Of a stretch of 64,000 nucleotides of DNA, positions 25,926 to 33,912 are shown piece by piece. The notes beneath the pieces are model-generated. The model was not told the DNA's origin and ran no database searches. It saw only the letters and a list, made by a program, of their open reading frames with translations. The translations under genes and the position numbers were made by a program. The DNA is from Streptomyces nojiriensis. Its GTDB lineage: Bacteria; Actinomycetota; Actinomycetes; Streptomycetales; Streptomycetaceae. Positions within the stretch are counted from its first letter, which is position 1, and each line of letters starts with the position of its first letter. The stretch is from positions 2,046,001 through 2,110,000 of the forward strand of contig NZ_CP071139.1 of NCBI RefSeq assembly GCF_017639205.1. Direction: 5' to 3'.

Positions 25926-27251
25926 GTGAGTTCTCCCCGCACCGCACCATCCCGTACACCCGCGAAGGGCCGCCGACCCGACTGGGCCGGCCGCAACTAC
26001 AGCCTGCTCACGGGTGCGGCGGTCATCACGAACCTGGGGAGCCAGGGAGCTCACATCGCGGCCGCCTTCGCGGTCCTGGAGGCCGGCGGGTCCGTCGGCG
26101 ACGTGGGCCTGATCGCGGCGGCCCGCACGCTGCCGCTCGTCCTCTTCCTGCTCATCGGCGGCGCCATCGCCGACCGGCTGCCCCGCCACCGCGTGATGGT
26201 CGCGGCCAACGCCCTGAACTGCCTCTCGCAGGCAGCCTTCGCCGCCCTCGTCCTCGCCGGCGAACCCCAGCTGTGGCAGATGATGCTGCTGACCGCCCTG
26301 TGCGGCACCGGTACGGCCTTCTTCAACCCCGCGGCCGAGGGCATGCTGCTCTCCACCGTCTCCGGCGAACACTCCAACCGGGCCTTCGCGCTCTTCCGCA
26401 TGGCGATCAACGGCGCCGGCATCGGCGGCGCGGCCCTCGGCGGAGCGATGATCGCGGCGGTCGGCCCGGGCTGGGTCCTGGCCGCCGACGCGGCGGCCTT
26501 CGCCGTCGCCGGCGCCCTGCGGGCCTTCCTCGACGTCAGCCACGTGCCCGACCGGGCGCCCGGCGGCGGTCTGCTGTCCGATCTGCGCGAGGGCTGGGTG
26601 GAGGTCCGGACCCGGCCCTGGCTGTGGAGCATCGTGCTCCAGTTCTCCGTCGTGGTGGCCGTGGTCGGCGCCGCCGACGCGGTCTACGGACCACTGGTCG
26701 CCCGGGACCAGCTGGGCGGGCCCGCGCCCTGGGGCGTGGCCCTGGCCTTCTTCGGCATCGGCACCATCGCCGGGGCCGTCCTGATGATGGCCTGGAAACC
26801 GCGCCGCCTGCTGCTCGTCGGCACCCTGTGCGTGTTTCCGCTGGCGCTGCCCTCGGCGGGACTTGCCGTGCCGCTGCCCGTATGGGGGCTGTGCGTGGTG
26901 ATGTTCGTCAGCGGTGCCGCGATCGAGGTCTTCGGAGTGAACTGGATGACCGCGATGCACCAGGAGATCCCGGAGGAGAAGTTCTCCCGGGTCACCGCGT
27001 ACGACTGGTTCGGCTCGGTGTCGATGCTTCCGGTGGCCACCGCCCTGGCCGGGCCCGCCGAAGCGGCCTTCGGGCGCACCCAGGCCCTGTGGGGCTGCGC
27101 GGTCCTGGTCGTCGTGCCCACCGCCCTCGTCCTGCTGGTCCCGGACGTCCGCCGCATGACCCGCGGGGCGCACGGCAAAACCGTCGCCGGGGCGGTCGCG
27201 GCCGCCGCGGCGACGGCCGAGCAGACCCCCGCCGACGCCGTCCGCCACTGA
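25926..27251 (+). CDS. MFS transporter, probable exporter
   Basis: 441-aa major facilitator protein with about 12 hydrophobic helices, including LIAAARTLPLVLFLLIGG, AIADRLPRHRVMVAAN (motif A-like loop) and the central loop near 200. It resembles the enterobactin exporter EntS/macrolide efflux subgroup. GTG 25926 is chosen as start: GATAGT ends 6 nt upstream, suggesting a leaderless transcript. Substrate unknown. Confidence 0.88.
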   Translation: MSSPRTAPSRTPAKGRRPDWAGRNYSLLTGAAVITNLGSQGAHIAAAFAVLEAGGSVGDVGLIAAARTLPLVLFLLIGGAIADRLPRHRVMVAANALNCLSQAAFAALVLAGEPQLWQMMLLTALCGTGTAFFNPAAEGMLLSTVSGEHSNRAFALFRMAINGAGIGGAALGGAMIAAVGPGWVLAADAAAFAVAGALRAFLDVSHVPDRAPGGGLLSDLREGWVEVRTRPWLWSIVLQFSVVVAVVGAADAVYGPLVARDQLGGPAPWGVALAFFGIGTIAGAVLMMAWKPRRLLLVGTLCVFPLALPSAGLAVPLPVWGLCVVMFVSGAAIEVFGVNWMTAMHQEIPEEKFSRVTAYDWFGSVSMLPVATALAGPAEAAFGRTQALWGCAVLVVVPTALVLLVPDVRRMTRGAHGKTVAGAVAAAAATAEQTPADAVRH

Positions 27252-27308
27252 CGCGCCGTCCACCGCTGACGCGCCATCGGCCACCGACGCAGCGTCGGCC
27301 CCGGCCGC

Positions 27309-28157
27309 TCACCCCAGGCTGAACGCGCCCTCCGGCGGCGCCGGGGAAGGGGCCGCGTCCGCGTCGGCCACCGGCGCCGCGCCCTTCCTGAACCGGGCCA
27401 GCCCGTCCCCGTACTCCACCCTGGCGGGAAACGCGTCGGCCGCGCACTTGCGGGCCAGCGCCCCCACCTCCAGCGGGGCGTCGGAGGCCAGCAGCACGGC
27501 GTTCCCGAACCGCCTCCCCCGCAGCACCGCCGGCTCGGCGATCAGCGCCAGCTCCGCGAACGCCACCGCGAAGTTCGCCACTTGCGCCCGCAGGAAGTCG
27601 AAGGGCGCCCCGTCGGCCAGGTTCGCCGCGTACAGCCCGCCGGGCCGCAGCACCCGCGCGGCCGCCCGGGCGTACTCCACGGACGTCAGCTGCGCCGGCA
27701 CCCGGGAGCCGCCGAACACATCGGCCACCACCACGTCCGCACTCGCCGCGGGCGCGGCCTCCAGCCAGGCGCGGGCGTCGGCGGTGTGCACGGTGACCCC
27801 GGAGCCCGCCGCGAGCGGCAGGTGCTCGGCCACCAGGCCGACCAGGCCCGCGTCGAACTCGACGACCGTCTGCCGGGAGCCGGCCCGGGTGGCCGCGGCG
27901 TAGCGCGGCAGGGTGAGCGCCCCGCCGCCGAGGTGCAGGAGGTCCAGCGCGAGCCCCGGCTCGGCGGCGCAGTCCAGGACGTGCGCGAGGCGGCGTACGT
28001 ACTCGAATTCCAGGTGCTGCGGATCGTCCAGGTCCACGTACGACTGCGGGGCCCCGTCGACGGTCAGCAGCCAGGCCCGGTCCCGGTCCACGTCCGGCAT
28101 CAGTTTGGCGGTGCCCTGGCCCACGTCCCGGACGACCGGGATCTGTTCGTCGCTCAC
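27309..28157 (-). CDS. Spermidine synthase-like methyltransferase-fold protein
   Basis: 282-aa Rossmann-fold protein of the spermidine synthase/spermine synthase family: LLHLGGGALTLPRYAAATRAG (motif I), VVEFDAGLVGLVAEHL, TADARAWLEA and DVVVADVFGGSRVPAQLTS. The usual polyamine catalytic D-x-S-D-P element is replaced by VADVFGGS, so a spermidine synthase assignment is doubtful; annotators often call these fused-MFS/spermidine synthase. Start GTG 28157 with GGAG upstream. Confidence 0.8.
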   Translation of the reverse strand: MSDEQIPVVRDVGQGTAKLMPDVDRDRAWLLTVDGAPQSYVDLDDPQHLEFEYVRRLAHVLDCAAEPGLALDLLHLGGGALTLPRYAAATRAGSRQTVVEFDAGLVGLVAEHLPLAAGSGVTVHTADARAWLEAAPAASADVVVADVFGGSRVPAQLTSVEYARAAARVLRPGGLYAANLADGAPFDFLRAQVANFAVAFAELALIAEPAVLRGRRFGNAVLLASDAPLEVGALARKCAADAFPARVEYGDGLARFRKGAAPVADADAAPSPAPPEGAFSLG

Positions 28158-28201
28158 CGCTCCATTGTCCGGCAGCGGCCGGGCGGGATTCGAACAGGCC
28201 C

Positions 28202-29059
28202 TCAGGCGGCCCCGCCCGACCAGAGCGCCGCCGCCTGCGCCGCGTGCTCCTCGGCCTGTGCCAGGCCCGCCCGCGCCGCCGGGGCCCGCCGCGCCGGATC
28301 CAGCACGTTGCGCCCGATGGCCTTGCGGGCGGCCGGCGACGGGGTGATCAGCAGGACCCGCGCCCCCGCCTCCCGCAGCCGGTCGGCCTGCACCGACGGC
28401 GAGGGCACCAGTGCGGAACCGAGCGAGATCGGGGCGAGGATCACCACACGGCCGTAACCGGCGGCCAGGTCGGCATTGGTGGCGGAGCGGATCCCGCCGT
28501 CGATGAAGCGGCGGCCCGCGACCGTCACCGGCGGCCACACCCCCGGTACCGCGCAGCTCGCCGCGACCGCGTCGAGCAGCCCGCTGCCGCTCCCCCGCTC
28601 GAACGCCTCGAGTTCACCGGTGAGCGCGTCCACCGCGGTGACCACCAGCCGCCGCTCGGGCCACTCGTGGGAGACCAGCCGGGCGGCCAGGACCTTGCGG
28701 CGGTCCGCCTCCGATCCGGTGTCCGCGGCCAGGGCCATGGCTCCCACCCGCCTGCGGTAGGCGGCGGCGTCGCTGCGCGAGCGCGCCATCGCCATCGCGT
28801 ACCGGGCGATGACGGCCGCCCCCAGCTTCGCCACGGGTTCGGCCGAGGCGTCGCCGAGCTGGCGCTCGTACAGCTCCTGCACGCTGAGCAGTCCGGAGGT
28901 GAGCTGGGCGCCGACCACCGAGCCGGCGGATGTGCCGACGACCAGGTCCGCGGTGCTGAGGTCCACCCCGGCGCGGGCGAGCCCGTGGAGCATTCCGCAC
29001 TCCCAGCCGATGCCGGTCAGTCCGCCGCCGCCGAGCACCAGTGCCGTGTCGCCGCCCAT
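28202..29059 (-). CDS. Patatin-like phospholipase
   Basis: 285-aa patatin-fold lipid acyl hydrolase. Oxyanion GGGGLTGIGWE at residues 10-20, catalytic Ser in VVGTSAGSVVG and Asp in FIDGGIRS (DGG motif) form the Ser-Asp dyad. No signal peptide, so it acts on cytoplasmic or inner-leaflet lipids. It precedes the spermidine-synthase-like gene by about 45 bp on the same strand, so the two may be cotranscribed. Confidence 0.9.
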   Translation of the reverse strand: MGGDTALVLGGGGLTGIGWECGMLHGLARAGVDLSTADLVVGTSAGSVVGAQLTSGLLSVQELYERQLGDASAEPVAKLGAAVIARYAMAMARSRSDAAAYRRRVGAMALAADTGSEADRRKVLAARLVSHEWPERRLVVTAVDALTGELEAFERGSGSGLLDAVAASCAVPGVWPPVTVAGRRFIDGGIRSATNADLAAGYGRVVILAPISLGSALVPSPSVQADRLREAGARVLLITPSPAARKAIGRNVLDPARRAPAARAGLAQAEEHAAQAAALWSGGAA

Positions 29060-29150
29060 CTCCGCCCGCCCCTTCGCGCATGCCTGTGGTGACGGCAGTC
29101 TGGCGCAGCCGGGCCACCGCCACCACAGAGGGGTCCGGATCAGGCCCGGG

Positions 29151-30332
29151 TCACCCCAGCACGGCCGTCACCGTCCCCGCGCCGACGGTGCGCCCGCCCT
29201 CGCGGATCGCGAAGCCGAGCCCCGACTCCAGCGGGACGTCCCGGCCGAGCTCGACGGTCATCGTGACCGTCTCCCCGGGCCGGGCCACGGCGGCCTCGCC
29301 CAGGTCCACGTCCCCCACCACGTCGGCGGTGCGGATGTAGAACTGCGGCCGGTAGCCGCTGGCGACCGGTGTCGTACGGCCGCCCTCGCGGCCGGAGAGC
29401 ACGTACACCTGGGCGGTGAAACGGCGCTGCGGCGTCACGCTGCCGGGCGCGGCCACCACGTGCCCGCGGCGCACCCCGTCGCGCGGCACCCCGCGCAGCA
29501 GCAGCGCGACGTTGTCCCCGGCCTCGGCGGACTCCATCGGCTTCCCGAAGGTCTCCAGCCCGGTGACGACCGTTTCGACCGGCTCGCCGTCGCCGCCGAG
29601 GACCGCCACGCGGTCCCCGAGGCGTACGGTGCCGCGCTCGACGGCGCCGGTCACGACGGTGCCGCGGCCGGTGATGGTCAGCACGTTCTCCACCGGCAGC
29701 AGGAACGGCGCGTCCGTGTAGCGCACCGGGGTCGGTACGTACGTGTCCACCGCGTCCAGCAGCGCCTGGATCGCCTCCGTCCACCGCGGGTCGCCCTCCA
29801 GCGCCCCGAGTCCGGAGACCCGTACGACCGGCGCGCCGTCACCGCCGTACCCGTGCGCGGTGAGCAGCTCGCGGACCTCCAGCTCGACCAGGTCGGTCAG
29901 CTCGGGGTCCCCGGCGTCGGCCTTGTTGAGCGCCACGACGATGTGGTCGACGCCGACCTGCCGGGCGAGGAGCACGTGCTCGGCGGTCTGTGGCATGACC
30001 CCGTCGAGCGCGGAGACGACGAGGATCGCGCCGTCGAGTTGGGCGGCGCCGGTGACCATGTTCTTGATGTAGTCCGCGTGACCGGGCATGTCCACGTGGG
30101 CGTAGTGCCGGGTCTCCGTCTCGTACTCGACGTGCGTGAGGTTGATGGTGATGCCGCGCCGGGACTCCTCGGGGGCCCGGTCGATGCGGTCGAAGGGCAC
30201 GAAGGAGGCACCGCCGTGCTCGGCGAGGACCTTGGTGATGGCGGCGGTGAGGGTGGTCTTGCCGTGGTCGACGTGACCCATGGTGCCGATGTTGAGGTGC
30301 GGCTTGGTGCGCACGAAGGCCGTCTTGGCCAT
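29151..30332 (-). CDS. tuf3: Second elongation factor Tu, EF-Tu3 type
   Basis: 393-aa EF-Tu paralogue delivering aminoacyl-tRNA to the ribosome. G1 GHVDHGKT at 19-26, effector RGITIN, G3 DMPGH at 81-85 and G4 NKAD at 136-139. The canonical DCPGH Cys is replaced by Met82, and many usually invariant positions differ (for example LGFAIREGG near the C-terminus), matching the divergent tuf3 product known from Streptomyces coelicolor and S. ramocissimus, which is minor and stress/stringent-response linked. It is not in a str operon, in keeping with tuf3. A short ORF and hairpin precede it. Confidence 0.93.
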   Translation of the reverse strand: MAKTAFVRTKPHLNIGTMGHVDHGKTTLTAAITKVLAEHGGASFVPFDRIDRAPEESRRGITINLTHVEYETETRHYAHVDMPGHADYIKNMVTGAAQLDGAILVVSALDGVMPQTAEHVLLARQVGVDHIVVALNKADAGDPELTDLVELEVRELLTAHGYGGDGAPVVRVSGLGALEGDPRWTEAIQALLDAVDTYVPTPVRYTDAPFLLPVENVLTITGRGTVVTGAVERGTVRLGDRVAVLGGDGEPVETVVTGLETFGKPMESAEAGDNVALLLRGVPRDGVRRGHVVAAPGSVTPQRRFTAQVYVLSGREGGRTTPVASGYRPQFYIRTADVVGDVDLGEAAVARPGETVTMTVELGRDVPLESGLGFAIREGGRTVGAGTVTAVLG

Positions 30333-30362
30333 GATTCATTCCCGTGTCTGGAAGCCGGAACG

Positions 30363-30401
30363 GGACCCCGAGGGCGAGCCGACCCTCCCCCTGCGGGGTC
30401 C
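30363..30401. promoter_or_regulatory. Hairpin in the tuf3 5' leader
   Basis: GGACCCCG (30363-30370) pairs with CGGGGTCC (30394-30401), with a smaller AGGG/CCCT stem inside. It starts 31 bp upstream of the tuf3 ATG and could be an attenuator or terminator of the small upstream ORF. Confidence 0.4.
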
Positions 30402-30421
30402 GCCGGACGATCCGGGAAGGG

Positions 30422-30544
30422 TCAGCTTCGTGCGCCGTCGAATGCGGCGAGGACGGGTGCGCCTGCCGGTGCGCCCGTGAGGACGGCAGCCTTCGGCGCG
30501 TCCGCGACTGCGGACCGCGCTGCGAGGAAGGCATACCGGTTCAT
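30422..30544 (-). CDS. Possible 40-aa ORF upstream of tuf3
   Basis: ATG at 30544 preceded by CAGGA at 8 bp spacing opens a 40-codon frame: MNRYAFLAARSAVADAPKAA, then an Ala/Gly/Pro-rich half ending FDGARS. Codons are GC3-rich like true genes. It ends 89 bp before tuf3 with a hairpin between, so it could be a leader ORF or a chance frame. No family recognised. Confidence 0.3.
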   Translation of the reverse strand: MNRYAFLAARSAVADAPKAAVLTGAPAGAPVLAAFDGARS

Positions 30545-30596
30545 GCCCCTGATCCTGCCGGACGGTCCGGGGCGCGTCGAACGAATTACGGCGTGG

Positions 30597-31313
30597 TCAG
30601 AGGTTCTTGAGCGCCTCACGCACGGACAGCGGGGCCAGGGAGCCGCGTTCGGCCTCGACGAACGCGCGGACCGCGTCCGGGTCCGTCTTCGCGTACTCGC
30701 GCAGGGCCCAGCCGATGGCCTTGCGCACGAAGAAGTCCGGGTGGCCGGCCCGGCGGCGGCAGTAGGCGAAGAGCCGTCCGGCGTCGGTGGCGGACTTGAA
30801 GCGGAGCTGGTGGAGCAGCGCGGTGCGGGCGAGCCAGAGGTTCTCGTCCTCGATCCACTCGTCCATCACGGCCGCGAGTCCGGGGTCGGCGGCCACCAGC
30901 GGTCCGACCGTGTGCGCGGCCAGCAGGTCCACGGTGTCCCACCAGGGGACGGTGACGATCAGGTGCCGGACCACGGGCAGGAAGCCGGAGGAGCAGCGGG
31001 CCGCGTGGCGGCGCAGGTAGTCCACCGCGAAGTACTGGTACTCGCGCTCGGGGAGCAGCCAGCAGCGCAGCGCGAGCGCCGCGCAGTCCGCCTCGGACGG
31101 TTTCGGGGTGTTCTTGGTCACGGTCTTCGACAGGTCCCGGCGCAGCGGGGTGGGGATGCCGAGGAAGGGTGCGACGTCCTTCATGTACGCGGCCATGTCC
31201 CGGGCCCGTACGGGATCGGCGGCCGCCGCGTACGCCCCGGTCAGCCGCTCCAGCAGGGTGTCCGCGAGGGCGCTGCGGGGAACTGGCGGGGGGCGCCGGT
31301 CGTTCGACAGCAT
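30597..31313 (-). CDS. DNA alkylation repair (AlkD-like) HEAT-repeat protein
   Basis: 238-aa all-helical protein of the AlkD/AlkC superfamily: MKDVAPFLGIPTPLRR, YFAVDYLRRHAARC, WWDTVDLLAAHTVGPLV and FFVRKAIGWALREYAKTDP are the family blocks. AlkD excises bulky or positively charged alkylated bases without base flipping. ATG 31313 (MLSND) fits better than the codon at 31334, which overlaps the divergent promoter. Divergent from the VTT membrane gene. Confidence 0.9.
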   Translation of the reverse strand: MLSNDRRPPPVPRSALADTLLERLTGAYAAAADPVRARDMAAYMKDVAPFLGIPTPLRRDLSKTVTKNTPKPSEADCAALALRCWLLPEREYQYFAVDYLRRHAARCSSGFLPVVRHLIVTVPWWDTVDLLAAHTVGPLVAADPGLAAVMDEWIEDENLWLARTALLHQLRFKSATDAGRLFAYCRRRAGHPDFFVRKAIGWALREYAKTDPDAVRAFVEAERGSLAPLSVREALKNL

Positions 31314-31350
31314 GAGGCCCAGATTACGGCGCACCGCCGTACAGGTGGGC

Positions 31351-31356
31351 TAGTCT
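31351..31356 (+). promoter_or_regulatory. Putative -10 (TAGTCT) for leaderless gene at 31363
   Basis: TAGTCT is followed by six bases and then ATG at 31363; no Shine-Dalgarno, so translation is probably leaderless. Confidence 0.55.
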
Positions 31357-31362
31357 CCCGGG

Positions 31363-32091
31363 ATGTCCCTCCTCCTCGCGCCGTGGACCCGGCTGTCGGT
31401 GCTCGTCGTGCTGCTCGTCGCGGCCGGCGTGTGCGTGCTGCTGTACGAGCCCCAGCGCATCCTCTCGGAGGGCTGGCCCCCGGGGCTCCCGGTGGGCACG
31501 GCGGTCCTGCTGTTCGCAGCCGCGTACGGCGTGTGCACGGCCGCCTTCGTGCCGCGCCCCTTGCTCAATCTGGCCGCGGGAGCCGTCTTCGGCACCCAGT
31601 TCGGCCTCGTCGCGGCGGTCGGCGGCACGGTGCTCGGTGGCGCGATCTCCTTCGGTCTGGGCCGGATCATGGGCCAGGAGGCTTTGCGGCCGTTCCTGCG
31701 CGGGCGCTGGCTCCAGGCGGCCGACGGTCAGCTCAGCCGGCACGGTTTCCGCTCGATGCTCGCGGTCCGGCTCTTCCCCGGGCTGCCCTTCGTGGTGGCC
31801 AACTACTGCGCCGCGGTGTCGCGGTGCGGCTGGGGACCCTTCCTCCTCGCCACGGCGATCGGGGTCGTCCCGAACACCGCCGCGTACGTGATCGCGGGCG
31901 ACAGCGCCTCCTCTCCCGGATCGCCCGCCTTCCTCGTCTCGTTCGGCTTCATCGTCGTCTCCGTGGTGGGCGGCGCGGTCGTCGCATGGCGCAAACGACA
32001 CCGGCTGGCACCCCCTCGAACCGAGGACCGGGTGCCCGAACTGATGCCCCAGCACCCCCCTGTGGTCAGCGCCGCTTCGCACGGGCCCTAG
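31363..32091 (+). CDS. TVP38/TMEM64 (VTT-domain) membrane protein
   Basis: 242-aa polytopic membrane protein. It has the VTT core FVPRPLLNLAAGAVFGTQFG ... GGAISFGLGRIMGQEAL and RLFPGLPFVVANYCAAVS, about six hydrophobic helices and a charged C-terminal tail. The superfamily contains lipid scramblases and, in bacteria, undecaprenyl-phosphate translocases (UptA/DedA type). Its position 48 bp before uppP on the same strand suggests cooperation in lipid-carrier recycling, which is inference. Confidence 0.88.
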   Translation: MSLLLAPWTRLSVLVVLLVAAGVCVLLYEPQRILSEGWPPGLPVGTAVLLFAAAYGVCTAAFVPRPLLNLAAGAVFGTQFGLVAAVGGTVLGGAISFGLGRIMGQEALRPFLRGRWLQAADGQLSRHGFRSMLAVRLFPGLPFVVANYCAAVSRCGWGPFLLATAIGVVPNTAAYVIAGDSASSPGSPAFLVSFGFIVVSVVGGAVVAWRKRHRLAPPRTEDRVPELMPQHPPVVSAASHGP

Positions 32092-32139
32092 CATCGGACG
32101 CGAACTGCCCGACGATCACAAGGACGAGCGCACCCCGAC

Positions 32140-33018
32140 ATGAGCTGGTTCGAATCCCTAATCCTCGGTCTCGTCCAGGGGCTTACGGAGTTCCTCCCGA
32201 TCTCCTCCAGCGCCCACCTGCGGCTGACCGCGGCGTTCGCCGGCTGGCACGACCCAGGAGCGGCCTTCACCGCGATCACCCAGATCGGCACCGAGGCCGC
32301 CGTGCTGATCTACTTCCGCAAGGACATCGCGCGGATCGTCTCCACCTGGTTCCGCTCCCTGTACACGAAGGCCCTGCGCTCCGAACAGGACGCCAAGATG
32401 GGCTGGCTGGTGATCGTCGGCTCGCTCCCGATCGGCATCCTCGGCCTCGTCTTCAAGGACGCGATCGTGGGCCCCGCCCGTGACCTGCGGCTGACGGCCA
32501 CCACTCTGATCCTCATGGGCGTCGTGCTCGGCGTCGCCGACCGGCTGGCCGCCCGCGACGAGGAGGGCGGCCGGCACCGCGCGATCCGCGAGCGCAAGAC
32601 GCTGCAGCAGCTGGGCGTCAAGGACGGTCTGATCTTCGGTGTCTGCCAGGCGATGGCCCTGATCCCCGGCGTCTCCCGGTCCGGCGCGACCATCTCCGGC
32701 GGTCTGCTGCTCGGCTTCACCCGCGAGGCCGCGGCCCGCTACTCCTTCCTCCTCGCGATCCCGGCCGTGCTCGCCTCGGGGGCGTTCGAGATCAAGGACG
32801 TGGCGGAGAACCCGGGTCACATCTCCTGGGGTCCGACGATCTTCGCGACGGTCATCGCCTTCTTCGTGGGCTACGCCGTGATCGCGTGGTTCATGAAGTT
32901 CATCTCGACCAAGAGCTTCATGCCCTTCGTGATCTACCGGATCCTCCTGGGCATCGTGCTGTTCGTGCTGATCGGCACGGACGTGCTGAGCCCGCACGCG
33001 GGAGAGTCCGGTTCCTAG
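32140..33018 (+). CDS. uppP: Undecaprenyl-diphosphate phosphatase
   Basis: 292-aa integral membrane phosphatase (BacA/UppP) recycling the C55 carrier lipid for peptidoglycan synthesis. Active-site signatures are clear: LVQGLTEFLPISSSAHL at residues 11-27 with catalytic Glu, and ALIPGVSRSGATISGGLLLG near 177-196. Eight or so membrane helices. Loss or overexpression changes bacitracin sensitivity in other bacteria. Ends in a palindromic terminator. Confidence 0.96.
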   Translation: MSWFESLILGLVQGLTEFLPISSSAHLRLTAAFAGWHDPGAAFTAITQIGTEAAVLIYFRKDIARIVSTWFRSLYTKALRSEQDAKMGWLVIVGSLPIGILGLVFKDAIVGPARDLRLTATTLILMGVVLGVADRLAARDEEGGRHRAIRERKTLQQLGVKDGLIFGVCQAMALIPGVSRSGATISGGLLLGFTREAAARYSFLLAIPAVLASGAFEIKDVAENPGHISWGPTIFATVIAFFVGYAVIAWFMKFISTKSFMPFVIYRILLGIVLFVLIGTDVLSPHAGESGS

Positions 33019-33049
33019 CGGGACCCCGTTCCACCTCTTCGCGTGAACC

Positions 33050-33083
33050 GCAGGCCGTTCGGGAACGTTCCCGGGCGGCCTGC
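33050..33083. terminator. Hairpin terminator after uppP
   Basis: Outer stem GCAGGCCG/CGGCCTGC encloses the perfect 14-bp palindrome 33060-33073 (CGGGAACGTTCCCG), 31 bp after the uppP stop. Confidence 0.75.
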
Positions 33084-33132
33084 GCGTCGTTGTGCCTGAA
33101 GAGAACGGAAGGCGAACAGCAGGGGGTGTGCC

Positions 33133-33309
33133 ATGGGTCGAGTGGTGCTGGAGCGATTTCCCGCCGGAAGTCCGCGGGGAAGCTGGCCCGCCGAGGAGTA
33201 CGCGGCGCAGCGGATGCGCGAGGGAGTGCCGGCGGAGGTGGTCATGGATCTGGACAGCGACGCGTTCCTCGTCGTGGTCCGGCAGCGCGAGTCCCGTTCC
33301 GGTCACTGA
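33133..33309 (+). CDS. Small conserved-looking protein, 58 aa
   Basis: 58-codon gene beginning MGRVVLERFPAGSPRGSWPA and ending VVRQRESRSGH. AGGGGG lies about 5 bp upstream of ATG 33133. Codon use is strongly GC3-biased. Helical middle (EEYAAQRMREGVPAEVVMD) and a short hydrophobic strand (DAFLVVV); no signal peptide. Function unknown; I have the impression of similar small Streptomyces proteins but cannot name a family. Confidence 0.65.
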   Translation: MGRVVLERFPAGSPRGSWPAEEYAAQRMREGVPAEVVMDLDSDAFLVVVRQRESRSGH

Positions 33310-33378
33310 CCTCCCTCGGGAAGATCCGGTGGGCGCACGCCCCTTGGCCTCGCGCCCGCGCAGCCCCACACTGACCCG

Positions 33379-33846
33379 ATGACTCAGCGTGTGGATCTCG
33401 CGACGGTGATGGACCGGCTGGCGATCGACGAGGTGGTCACGGGGTACGCGGTGGCCGTCGACGACGGTGACTGGGACGCGTACCGGGCTCTGTTCACCGC
33501 CTCCGGACGGGTCGACTACAGCTCGGCCGGCGGGATCGAGGGCCCGGTGGCGGAGGTCGCGGACTGGCTGGCGGAGACGATGACGCTCTTCCCGGTCCGC
33601 CAGCACCTGATCGTGAACCGGCTGATCCGCCTGGAGGACCTGGGCGGCTCCCCCGGGGACAGCGCCGAGGTCCGGGCGGACTTCCTCAATCCGATGCGGC
33701 TGGCGGGGCCGGATTCCGACGCCGCGGTCACCTCGCCCAACTTCGTCGCCGCCGGGCGCTACGGGTTCGCGCTGGCCCGCACCCGTGACGGCTGGCGGCT
33801 CACCCGCGTCACCGTGCACGAGAAGTGGCGGCACATGACCGCCTGA
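33379..33846 (+). CDS. NTF2/SnoaL-like protein
   Basis: 155-aa alpha+beta cone protein of the SnoaL_4 / nuclear transport factor 2 superfamily. Begins DRLAIDEVVTGYAVAVDDGDWDAYRALF, the classic entry helix of the fold, and ends GRYGFALARTRDGWRLTRVTV. Members are isomerases, hydratases or ligand-binding proteins; no catalytic pair can be assigned by eye. Followed 66 bp later by lnt on the same strand. Confidence 0.85.
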   Translation: MTQRVDLATVMDRLAIDEVVTGYAVAVDDGDWDAYRALFTASGRVDYSSAGGIEGPVAEVADWLAETMTLFPVRQHLIVNRLIRLEDLGGSPGDSAEVRADFLNPMRLAGPDSDAAVTSPNFVAAGRYGFALARTRDGWRLTRVTVHEKWRHMTA

Positions 33847-33912
33847 GCCGGACCGGACCGCTCGACTCGGCCGGTGCGCCGGGCACTGCCACACTGGAAG
33901 CGGAGGCACGCC

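Noticed and set aside
27243..27300. Near-repeats of CCACYGACGCGCC after the MFS gene
   Set aside because: Too short and degenerate to call a meaningful repeat or terminator.
27309..28157. Bona fide spermidine synthase (speE)
   Set aside because: Catalytic Asp motif is not conserved and no speD or polyamine genes are adjacent; left as a fold-level call.
28809..32483. 1224-codon plus-strand frame spanning tuf3, alkD, VTT and uppP genes
   Set aside because: Crosses several genes with clear family motifs; composition is low-complexity Gly/Arg typical of antisense reading.
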